DNA of 64,000 nucleotides from Tetranychus cinnabarinus. Its lineage: Eukaryota; Arthropoda; Arachnida; Trombidiformes; Tetranychidae. Within the stretch, counting starts at the first letter, position 1, and each line of letters begins with the position of its first letter. The position numbers and the translations under genes are program-made. Under the pieces are notes generated by a model, which did not search any database, was not told the origin of the DNA, and saw nothing but the letters and a program-made list of their open reading frames with translations. Positions 38,001 to 50,000 of the stretch are shown here, one piece after another. The stretch is from positions 434,001 through 498,000 of the forward strand of contig WHVY01000011.1 in the NCBI GenBank assembly GCA_022266195.1, given 5' to 3'.

Positions 38001-41000
38001 AGTACTACTAGTTCTAGTAGTACTTGTTATTGGCACTATTATGGGCGGACGAGAAGTCGACGACAATTCATGTCCATGATCATCGTCTTGAGATGAGAAG
38101 CTACCAGGTTTGGCTTTTGATGATAACCAGGGTTTACCGTCAACTACTGATTCTAATTGTGAGAAAAGATAAAAAAAGGATTTCGTTAAAAAAACTATTC
38201 GACCTTTAAATTGAGCTTTTGCTTTTGCACCTTTAAGCTAATAAAACTATCAAATTGTCACCTTTATCAATCTGACAAAACTGGAATAACATGGAAAGGA
38301 AAATGAATTGCAATGAAAATTTTCTCTGATTTTATTCCTTCATTACTTTATTCATCATTTCCGTTCATTTTTTTATGTCTTTTCTGTCTTTCATTAATGT
38401 TTCAAGGAAACGGAAAAAAATATAAAATTCAATCTAAAAACGGAAATAAAAAAATGAGTCTATTGATTGCTTGTTGATAGACTTTTGCTTTTGTTTCATT
38501 TCTCACTTTTTTCAGTTTTCGCTCATTTTCGCACACAATGAGAACTAATCTAATTTCAAGAAAATATGAAAACTCATTTTTTGCCTATTTATTTCTTCCC
38601 TTCAATTACATCTTTCGAGTTGGTCTGATTGTTTTTCATCGACCACCAAAGTGAGAATAAAGTGAAAAACTGAATTTCCACTGAAAATGGGATGAGAAGG
38701 TTACTATTGATAAATGGTTTTACACTTTAAAATCATATTGACCCAATATTGCGATACAATTGAAATGGTTTCAAGAAACCAAGTTTTATTGGAAAATAAA
38801 AGTTCACCAGAAATATGGTGAAAAACGATGAAATAAATTGCATATTCTTTGCAGATTTGATTTACTTTAACTTTTCTTTTCATTTCAACTCTCAAAGTGT
38901 TTATCAAGTTTCAATTGGAATATAAAAGATGCAAATTTTCATGGCAATAAAACTAATAAAATGCACAAGAATATCAAATGGAAAAACAAATTATGCAAAA
39001 AAGCGCATGTTGACCTTTTGCTATTCATGTAAAAAAAGTCTGAGTTGAATAAGAAAATGAAGCCAAAAAAGGATTCCTCAATGTTTTTAATTTGCAACAG
39101 AAACATCATTTCCAATCAATAAACTTGTCTGATAAATTTTCCAGACTTTTTCATGAAATAATAAACAGAATTTTCATCTCAATAGATTTCTTCTACTTTC
39201 ATTCGTAGGTGAAAATGTTGATTATTTCCAGTGAATTGTTATTATCATTATTACATTACAAAGTTCATGATATACATGATGGAAGAAGAGATAAAAAGTT
39301 TTTCTTTCTTTGTCTCAACCAGCATCATAATTATTCATGATATACTGTAAATTGAATTATGAAGGGAATGTTGAGGATAAGATAACCTTGTGGTAATGGA
39401 AATATATTTAGCAAAGAATTATGATTATCATGATTACAATTTATTTATTACTTCTCTCTCTTCTGAGTCGAAATTTTGTGCATTTGATTGAAACATTTCA
39501 GAGGATTACATTGAAATTATGCGAATTGTTCAATTGGAACAATCAAAATGATTCCAATAGTAAACTTGCGATAAAAGTTATTGATTTATTGCAGGGATTG
39601 ATCATCATAAAGAAAATTTGCTTTTTTTCCTTCTCTTTTTACCCTTCAAACCAACTAATTAGGTAATTATTAAGTGATTGTTGGGATTCAAGTTTTTATT
39701 GGATTCAAAGTAAATGAAGGAAATGGGATTAATCGAGAATCTATTTGGATTAATTTGTGCAAATTGTGGGTTTACTTTGTGTGTTTGTAGGTGAACAAAG
39801 CAAATATACTTTATAACATAATGAGCAAGATTATTGGCAAATAGTAAATCAATGAGTAATAATCATTATCATGAGTAAGATGAGAAAAAAAGGAAAAGAG
39901 AAAAAAGAGTTTGATTGGAAGACGAAATTGAATCTAAGGTTTGAGCGATATTCTGAACACTTCTCTTCATGACTAACCCTTTTGTTCACGTGTGTGTTTT
40001 CATAATGAATCATCTTTGAAAGGTGAATTTCGAGGTTGATTTAATTTAATTGAGGAAAAAGGTTTAAATAAGATTTACTTGAGATGAAAAAGATGTACCA
40101 AAATGGAAGCTTCTATGCAAAAAAAAGGAAACCGCGTTTTCAATCATTTTTCATGTTCACTTTGTTCATCTCATCCTACCCTTTAGAGTAAATCTCATCT
40201 CTTATTTATTCCTACTTTTATCATGAAGATGAGGTAAAAAAAGGTTCACAAAAGAGAGCAAAAGATAACGAGAAAAGTGCAACATGGAAAAGCAAATCAG
40301 TTTGAGCATCAAAAATTTACAAGGTAAAGATTAAACGAAGAATAAATTTTTTTCTTCTTTTTCATCTTGCGATTCTTTTTAATCTATATCATGATGATGA
40401 GCCGAGACCAAATATGTTGACTACAAATGAAGAGCAAATAAGAGGATAAAAGCTTTGATCATCTCTTTTTTTGTCGCCATCTTCATCATCACTCCTTCAA
40501 GTTTGCCCAAGGACTTGTCTCAATGTTATCACCAACAATGAAAAAAGACAGAAGCAACAGAAAAATAATAAAAATAATAACCAATTGCCTGGGAGTTTTC
40601 ACTCCCAAAGCGTTTGGACGATGAACAATTGTCATATAAATGAAACAAGACAAAGAGACATTTCTTTTCACCTTCCATCTCTTCCCTCATTCTCATCCTC
40701 TTCTGATTTAATAATGTTGCCATGAAAGAGTTTCTTCTACCAATAAATCTGAAGGCAGATAAATAGACAATCGCACTTGTAGTAAAAGTTTCAAGATGAA
40801 AGCGTGTTTATTATTCCAATCAATGTCAAAATGACTTTTATCAATGATGGATAATATATATATACATAAATGTATAAACACTGAACACTAACAAATTGAG
40901 GAAATAATCTGTTCAACTGTTATTGGAAAGATGAGAAAAGAGAAAAATGAGAAATAATTGGAATAATAATGAAAATGAAAAAAAAAGATGAAACAGTTAT

Positions 41001-44000
41001 GATGGATGCAAAAAATGACGGAATAAAGAGAAATGGTAAAAACATTTATAAGCATCTTTTTCACGCTCTTCATTCACTTTGTCCAACAATAACAGACTCT
41101 TGAGATGATTTAGTTTTCCAATTGAATACAAGGACAACATTCAACTTGGTTACTTGAGAATCGAGATTACATATAGAACCTTTCGAAGTCTAGATAAACT
41201 TATTATCATTTTCGATATTCGAAGAGAGAATGGAAAAGGCAAATATTTTCTTTTTTCAATGTTACACTTTTCACAGAGGATTAAGCCTAGTCGATGGATC
41301 AACATAATCATTATTGAAATGATCATTTTGGATTAACATTGTTATTACAATTGTTGAAAGTCGCAATTAAACTGAGAAGGAAAACTCGTCTGATCTTAAT
41401 CTTTCGACTTTCATTTTGTACTCTTTTCCCTCAGCTTTTGATATTAAATGATAACTTTGTCTCTCTGAAGATTAATCATTCTGTAAATTGAGATTTCCTT
41501 TTATCTCAACTTTTTTTTTCTTCTTCTGTCAACATTTCACTAAATCATAATCTTTACTGATAAATCTGGCAAATGTAACATTAAGAGCATATTATATCAT
41601 GTACAACAATCATGATAATTGGTTTGCAACATTTCAGTCAATATCATTTTCTTGATCGCATTTGAATATTTACAGTTGATCAATTGACTAATCATTTTTA
41701 TTTTTTGTCTCTCACTATTAGTTTTGCAGGTTACAATTGGACAAGTGAATTAGTTGTTCAAGTTGATTATTGAAAGAAAAACATTGATGAGAATAAAAAA
41801 AAGACTATTCAATATCATGAAGAGTCATCAATTGATCATTATGCTTTGGTGCTGCTGAGAGATTCTATTGTGTTACACTGAAAACAGACAACATATCAAA
41901 TGAACAGCAAACAAAAGAAGTACAACAGTAAATGAATTAAGGACAAATAAAAAACTACTCAATGAACTTGATAACAAATAAAGTTTAAAATGAGAGCAAA
42001 GAAGACAAAAAAGTAGACAAAAACGTTAATTAAACTGTACAACCTACTAAACTCAAAATGAAACTAAAAAGGGTTAATCGATCAAAAAATTGGACAAAAA
42101 ATCAAACTCAAGATATCCAAATACTGAAAGGAATCATTGCTAGGAATCGCTGAAAGACACAAGTAAATCAAGATTTTTGTATCGATTTTTTTCTCAAGTT
42201 AAAGTATTTTCTGGTGAAAATGAAGATCGTTTAAGTTTGATTTTTAAACAATGGATCTTCATCTTTTCATTTAAAATGACATTAAACTTAATGGTCTTGA
42301 TGAGATGCTTTTCCTCAATGAATTCACTTCAAAACTCGAAACTATCGAGAAATTTCAATCTAAAGTAAATCAAAATTTTTACTTTCAATTTAAATGGTTC
42401 TATCGATTTTGTCGAAACAAGATTATTGAATGGATTGATGAGTGCTTATCTGATGTTTCTGAATGAAGAATCAAAGATGATTGAATATTTCTGAGGAAAT
42501 TATCTTAAAAGTTTTAAATTTTCTTTTTATGCTTTGCTATTTTGAGAAGAAAATAAATTTTAAAAAAGTTGATTTTATCTGAAAGTTGAGGCACAAATTG
42601 AAGGAAACATTGAACACTTTAACCATCTATTTATTGAGTTAAGGTTGGGTTAGATTAATGATTTTTGATCAATTTGACACTCTTAATGGGACAAAAATGT
42701 ATATAACCTGTGAAACAAGTGGAAACATTGACTTGATTTCAATAGACAAGAATAATGACAACATTTCTAATTGCAAATTGGTATTGATCAATGTGATTAA
42801 TGAAACTGATGAAAGAGTCCAACCCATCAACTGTCCCTCAGCATGAGTCTAATCATTATGGTTATCCTGATGAAACTGATTATCAAGATGTAAACATGCC
42901 AATATAAGGCAAAATCCAAGTCATACTTTGATTGATATCATTTTAACATTTGTCAAGAAACCATCAGGGAGGTAAAAAGAAGAAAATATTTCAACTCTTT
43001 TTTTTTGTTCTCATCTCTCATTATCACCATGGAATTTAATTTTCATTATCATGTGACCCTGTTATGTCCTCAGGTAAAGATTGATTGTTGAAATAAATTA
43101 GATTGGGAAAAGGTAAAAACTCAACAGAAGAGTGAAACATTTAAGGTTGGCAAAGAAAAAGATATCAAAAGATGATGATTGAAAGTAACAGATGAAAACT
43201 ATTGGATATCAAGTTTCATTTTATACAAAATCTCAGTTTTCTTCATTGACTTCATCAACTTGAACATGTTTCCTCTTCTTATCATTTCAATTCCAAGCTC
43301 AAAATTCAATCTTTTAATCTTTTCATTTTCTTTTTTTTCTTTGCAGTCTTTTTAGTCTTGATTCCTTTGCAACTTTTACCTTCATCCTGAAACCCGAGAC
43401 TCATCTTTGCTTCACTTTGAGATTGGCTTTGATCTGAAGAAGTTCACTTTTCTACTTTTCACAGTTTATGAATTAACAACTTTTTCTTTCTCGTTAACAT
43501 GAAAAATGTTTCCATCTCAACTTGATACAAATAAATCTTAATCCGTTTCAATGGAATACATTTAAAGATTTTTAATCTTATTCGTGTTTCCAGCTTAAAA
43601 CGTTTGTTGACAACAAAACGGATTAAAATAAAATGTCTTTTAGTTAAGCCGAGTTACGACAAAGTTTGCTAATCAACTGCAAAAAAATATTGCTTTTATA
43701 ATCAATTATTTCGCATTTTGGGAAAATTTCAAAATAAAAATGCTTCAGAAATTGAAAAGTAATTAAAAGTGGCAACAAAAACTCATTACTGGATGGTTTA
43801 CGTTAAGTGTTAGAAATAAAGTTTTACCTTTACATTGATAATGAACTTCAAGATATTTAAATGTTAGTGAACAAGGGTCATCAAATATTTTACTGGAAGC
43901 CGGAACTCGACAAGAGTTTCGCTGACCACATCTGAATTTACATTAGGATTAGTAAGTTAAGAAAAGAATGAAAATGTTAGTTTGAAAGAAAAGATCATTT

Positions 44001-47000
44001 ATAGCAATAAAATATCCATTGACCATTCCAATCAGTAATAATGATGTGTTGATGAAATTAGCAAGTACTCTTGGATATTACATGAGAGCAATTTAGATAA
44101 CTGTTTAACAAAGGTTATGTTCAATAAACGCAAAATAAATGATGAAAGATGACGAGCAAAACAAAAGGTGAAAATAATAGAAATGGCGAGCAAAAGTAAA
44201 GCGTGCAATATTGTGTCCAAAACTGACACAAAGGTGAAGGGAAAACAAAAAAAAATACAAACCTAAATGTTGATGGATAACCTTTGGTAAACAATCGTAT
44301 TGCACTTCGAGGTACTTATAAGTTCCTGGGCAATGATCTTCAAAAATAGTGCTCGATACAGTAATATTGCATTCTCGCATTGAATGGCATCTATAAAAGG
44401 ATCCAAAATGGTAACAAAAATCATGCAAAAAAAAGAAAAATAACCAAAAATGAGAAAAAAAAGGAAAATGCAAAAAAATCAAAAGCATGCAAAATGGACC
44501 GAAAAATTGGGTAAAAAATTGGAAAAGTTGAAAGTTGTTATTGTAACCTTGAATGCATTTCATGATTATTTGTTTCATTGAAGCAAAACTGGCAAAGTGT
44601 TGATCAACAATTGATTATTAAAAAGGTTGTAAATTGAAAGTTTGGAAACAAGCTTTAGCCATTTTAAATGAATCATAATTTGAGAATTGTTTTCTCACCT
44701 TTTCACATCATTCAACCTTTCACTTCATTTATTGACTCAGCTTGACTCCCCTGAGTGATGAACGGATAAACCATTTTGAAACAATCAATTGATATTTTCT
44801 TTGCGTTTTGCTCACCACTTTTGCCTTGTTTACATTTACATATTGCAATATCATTTGCAAGCAAGTTATTGTTTTGAGATGAAAACACGCAGCAAGGATG
44901 ATGAAAAGAGCTCAATGATAATGAAAGATAAAAAACTTTTTTCTCTCTTTAATCTCACTGTTTTTTTCTCGCCTCAACAAAAGCATCATCATGAATATCA
45001 TCATGAACCAGAAGAAACAAGAGTTAATGCAGTCTTTTATCCTTTCCTGGTTCATTCCTTTTTTTGATATTATAATTATCCTTTGCAGTCAAATCACAAG
45101 AGCATTGAAAGCTCAACATTTTTTATCATTACCATCATTTACATGAACAAAGTGTGCCAACAAGCAAACAGAGAAACTCGTAATATTTCAATATTAGAGG
45201 AAAGACTCTTCAAGTGATAATATCAAACAGTAAATGATATTAATTTTTCAAGGGCAACAGAAAGCAATAGTCTCGTGGGCAATCAAGTGCACATATTTGT
45301 CATTCAGTGTGAAGCTCAACAATATCAATTTGAAATGAATCCATCAACTGATTACCTCAACATTAAGCATTTTCCCGTTGATCCCACTTCGCTCTCAGCT
45401 TACAATAAGGTTTCCCGCTTTTCCCTGCATTTCCATTAATTATTTAGCTTTTTCTCTGACATTTCATTTTCCAATCTGAATATGTACAAAACTGTTATCC
45501 ATTTTATTGGACAAATATATCAATTTAAAAAAAGTGAACAAGAAAATTGTTCAAAATGAATGTTGCCTAATATTAAAAGATCAACAAGCTTAACGCAATT
45601 TTGGGTTAATGCAAAAGAAGCACTATTTTTATCACTAGTTTATTGTTACAACCAACTGGGAGTGCAAATATGATATTGAAACAGTTTGTGCGATATTATT
45701 GAATAAAGATGAACAGAAAATGTTGCGCTATTTTTTATTTCGCCAAAGTCTGGAAAGTCAAAAAAAACTCTTGTTTGCCTTTCAATGTTAATATGGTAAT
45801 ATCACTTTTCAGTGTCTATTCATAAGTAAACATTAACAAGAGAGCAAAGAAAATGTCAAACTGGAAAAGGCAACAACAGGGAGAAATGAAAACTTTATCC
45901 TGCAACCTTTTCAATTGTAATTTAATATAATTTAAGAGGAAAGCTGATCATCTAGTCTTGACTCGGGTTCGGGCGTGATGATAATAAATACTTGACTCAA
46001 CCTTTCGCCTTATCAATAGTAATGTTTCAAGTCTTATTGTACAACAGATTTTTGGCAAAAGAAAAGTTGAACAAAACTAAGCTTTGATGCGATTAACCAG
46101 ATTGATTGATTGCAACAGTTTACAAATTACAATGTTAGTCCAGAAAGTGTCGCAAAAGTGACTAGTGATTATAACGATTATCACTTGAAATTATCAAAAT
46201 ACATTTTCTTTATTCACTCAATTTAGTCTCCTTTTTTCCTCTTCCATTGCAAATGATTTACAGTTAACCTTTTCTCATAGCAATGTTCACTATTGATGTA
46301 CTTGCAAAGGATAAGTTTGGATAACTTTTCTCGCCTCTTCGAGTTTGCAAATTATCCAATGAACAAAAAGATGATAAAAGATGAACTTTTGAAAACTGCA
46401 AATTACTTTTCTTTTCACAATTCGTGTTCAATGGTGAATCTCACTGTTATCATTCAATCTTACGACTGCTACTTATGATGAATATAAATGAACTTTTAAT
46501 GCAGTCATTGTGTATCATGGCTTGTACTCATCTTTCCTGTGCCTTCATCATCATCATCATTTCACTTTTGTTCATCTTCTTCTTTCCCATTTTCTTATTT
46601 AACTTTGTCTTACGACTTTTCATCATCATCTTCTCACTTGAATGAACATTATCTAACTTTCATTTTAAAAGTCTACTGTGTTAACCAGTAAACCTTGTTA
46701 TTCACTTCATTATTAAAACCAAACTGATCCAAAGCTTTGTTAGTTTTTTTCCTTCTCTTCTCTCCATTCCCTTCTTCATTATGTCATCATCGCCATCATC
46801 ATAATCATTAAATTCATTGAGCTCTCAATGTAAGCATTAGTTAATAACATGGTAAAGAATGAGAATTCATTTTCCATTCAAAGCAACACTCAATGAAAAT
46901 TTCAACTCACAAAATGGCAAAAAGAAGACCAACTTTTTTCTTCTCTCGGTTTCAAATTTTTCACCTAATTAGCCAACAACTAGTTACATTTTCATCATCA

Positions 47001-50000
47001 ATCTCATGATAATCAGTAGAACCAGAATCAGTCACAAAAGAGCAAAATTCAACATTCTTTTCAGTCAACAATGAATCCAATTTTTTGATACATTGACTTG
47101 TGTAAAGCAACTGATACAACAACAAACTATCATATTTCAGTACAACTTTCATTATCAATTTTCAATCTTATTGTTTCGTCAGGCAAAACTGTAATGAAGC
47201 AAAAATAGTTCAAAGTTGATCTCATTTAATGAAGGTTAAAGATGAAAACATTGAAAGGGATAAATTAAAAGGTTAATTGATGGAGTTTCAACAATTGAAA
47301 TTGAAGCTGAAAAAAGAAGAGAAAAGGCAACTTAAACATTCTTTTCCGTATCAATCAACTTTGATTCCAACTGTTAAACTATTATTTGATTGGCAAAAAT
47401 CCTTATTCATCACTGATCACCATCTCAACCTCCTCTTCATCCTCAACCTCTTCATTTCTTGACTTCTCCATCTCACCAAACGCCCATTTCTCTAATCTTT
47501 TAGATGAATATTGAAAAAAAAACTTCTCATGTGATTAATCAGATAACTTGTATTATTTAGTTGCAATATTTTCTCCAAGTCTTTTTTAATTAAGAATATG
47601 AAAAAAGAATGAAATGATCGACAATAACAAACTCTGAAAATCTCATCATTTCCATCATTCTCTTCATCTAATTGTTTATCATGTCAAAAGTAATCAAACG
47701 ATGAATAAAGAAGCTGTTGATTGGACCAACATTAACCGGCACTTGGACAGCAATGGAATCACGCAGAGTTGATAACTCATCATCTTCCTACATTCAGAAT
47801 TAATGATCAAAATGGAAACTCATTTCTTTTCTTTCTAATTAAAATGTTCAACATCTTCAAGAGAAAAGATTGAAACAAAGAAATGAACTTTACTCAATTG
47901 ACAGATAAACATTTCAATGTTGGAAAAGAAGACGAAGAAAAAGGATTCAAAGTTAACAAGCAAAAATTATCATCAAATCTTGCCTTTTAATCATTCTGCT
48001 AATTAAATGGCAAAGAATAAAATTGATCTCATTATTATCACTCTGTATGGATATTATCATGGAACCAATGGAAATGATGTTTTCCTTCCTCATTTGTAAA
48101 TATATTTTTACGCTTATTCACAATTTTGTTTTTCCTTCGTATTCTTTTATCTGTTTAGGTAAACCTTTTTTTTCCTCTCATCAGTTCTTTTCATCTTTTA
48201 CCATGATATTGTTATTGTTGATAATAATTCATACCAACAAATATACTTTAAGAATAGAATCATTTCTTCTCTTCTTTTTTTCATCTTTCCAAATGGTTTA
48301 TGCACAATAAATATAATTCATAAGATTTGCATTATCATGATTTAACCATGTTTTTCCAAAATCAACTGAACAAGCAAAGATGAGGGAAAAAAATGATGAT
48401 AATAATGCATTTCATGGGGTAAAAAATGGATTAAACTTGTGCCAGTAATGGAAAAGGAAAAGGTATTCAGACAAATATCATGGTAATTCTATGAATAGAA
48501 AGATAAAAAATGCGAGAAAATGGTGAAACAATAATATTGAGAAATGATTAAACATTAAGTGTGAAAGGTAAAGAGGAAAAACTGAAAAGACAAAATGATG
48601 ATTATTCCGACAACTTGTAATGGAAAAGAAGAAAATGTTGAAAATGATGAGAATCAGGGGAAACTTAATGAAACATTGATTATTAATAAAAGATAATTTT
48701 AGGTTAACAGTTGGTTCAATGAAAGATGGCAAAGTATAACTTGACAAAGATCATTTTTAAATGAAGAGAGAAAGGAATGAAACAGAAAAAATGATAAATG
48801 ATGAAAAGAGCATATCATGTTGATATTGATGATGAAAATGGTCGGTGAAGATGGCGATGGTGATGATGATTATGTTTATAAATGTTCTGATTATTGTGCA
48901 AAGAGAAAGAGAGAGAGAAAAGAAAAATAAAAGTAGCTAATGAAGATGGAGAAAGGATGATAAGTTGATGATGTTGAGCCTGAAATGGTGAAGAAAAATA
49001 TTATACCTTTAAAGTTCCGGTTCAACAGAAACAAAAAATCCAGGCTATAAGAGTCACTATTCAGAGCAAGCCACACCTTAATGACTTTCCACTGGATGAG
49101 GTAATTAGTGGCATATCATGGGGAAAGATTGCCCAGAGGGACCAGAGAGAAGAAGAAGAAAGGAGAACAAGAAAGAAGAAGATGAAGATGAAGAAAGAAA
49201 GATCTATTGCTCTCTATCATCAGGTGAATCTAATATAATAGGCTTGGGAATAAGAGGCTTGGTTAAAATTTTTGCTTTCTTCTTCTTTTTCTCTTCTTCT
49301 CTTCTTCTTTCTTCATCTTTCTATGATGACTATAATTTTACAATCTTTTTCAACAGTTTCTTGTTTTCCTTTTTCTTCTTCTTCTTCTTCTTTACCTGGC
49401 TAAAATTTACTCAGATGATGACGATGGAAGAAGCTAACTACTTAGGGCTTGGTTTTGCTACTTTTTTGCACTTGACTTGTTCACCTTGTTGCTACTTAAA
49501 TAACGTTGTATTGTATGAAATTACAAACTTTTTTGTTTCTTTTTTCGCTCCATTTTGTTTCTTTCTGATATTTTTTTTGTTTTGTTTTTTGATAAAACTT
49601 TTTCTTCTTGATTCATTTTCGCTTCGCCTTTACCTTTTTTTCCTTCCCTTACCTGCTTACGAGTTTACCATTAATAATAGTTTGATTCAATTTTTAACCC
49701 CCTGAAGATTGTTATTACATTTTTTGTTGTTACTTTTTTTTCCTTGCTTTCTTTTCGTTGTTATGGTATTCAACTTGAAATTTGGTAACCAGATGGTTGG
49801 TAGTGTTAATTTGAAGTTGAAGATGCTTCTTAAGAAGGCAACAAAAACATGAATCAAAAATGATGATCAACAAGAACATGATTATGGATTCTCTCACTTT
49901 ATTCAGGTTTATACTCAAACTTTTCATCATTACCTTCTTGCTGTGTTTGTCATCTCTTACAAGGCAAAAGCTTAAGTGGTAACGATTTTTCCGATTTTTT

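Noticed and set aside
48930..49076. Candidate cassette exon in receptor intron 1 (CATCCAG to AAAG|GTATAA)
   Set aside because: Splice-like borders and a protein-like frame, but in the phase required after exon 1 it hits a stop within 11 codons.
17826..49154. 15-base identity GGGACCAGAGAGAAG at 17827 and 49140
   Set aside because: Flanks do not match; purine-rich words of this length recur by chance in such sequence.
49118..49705. 195-codon plus-strand open frame in receptor intron 1
   Set aside because: Composed almost entirely of Phe/Leu/Ser from pyrimidine runs after a short charged start; low-complexity artefact within an intron.
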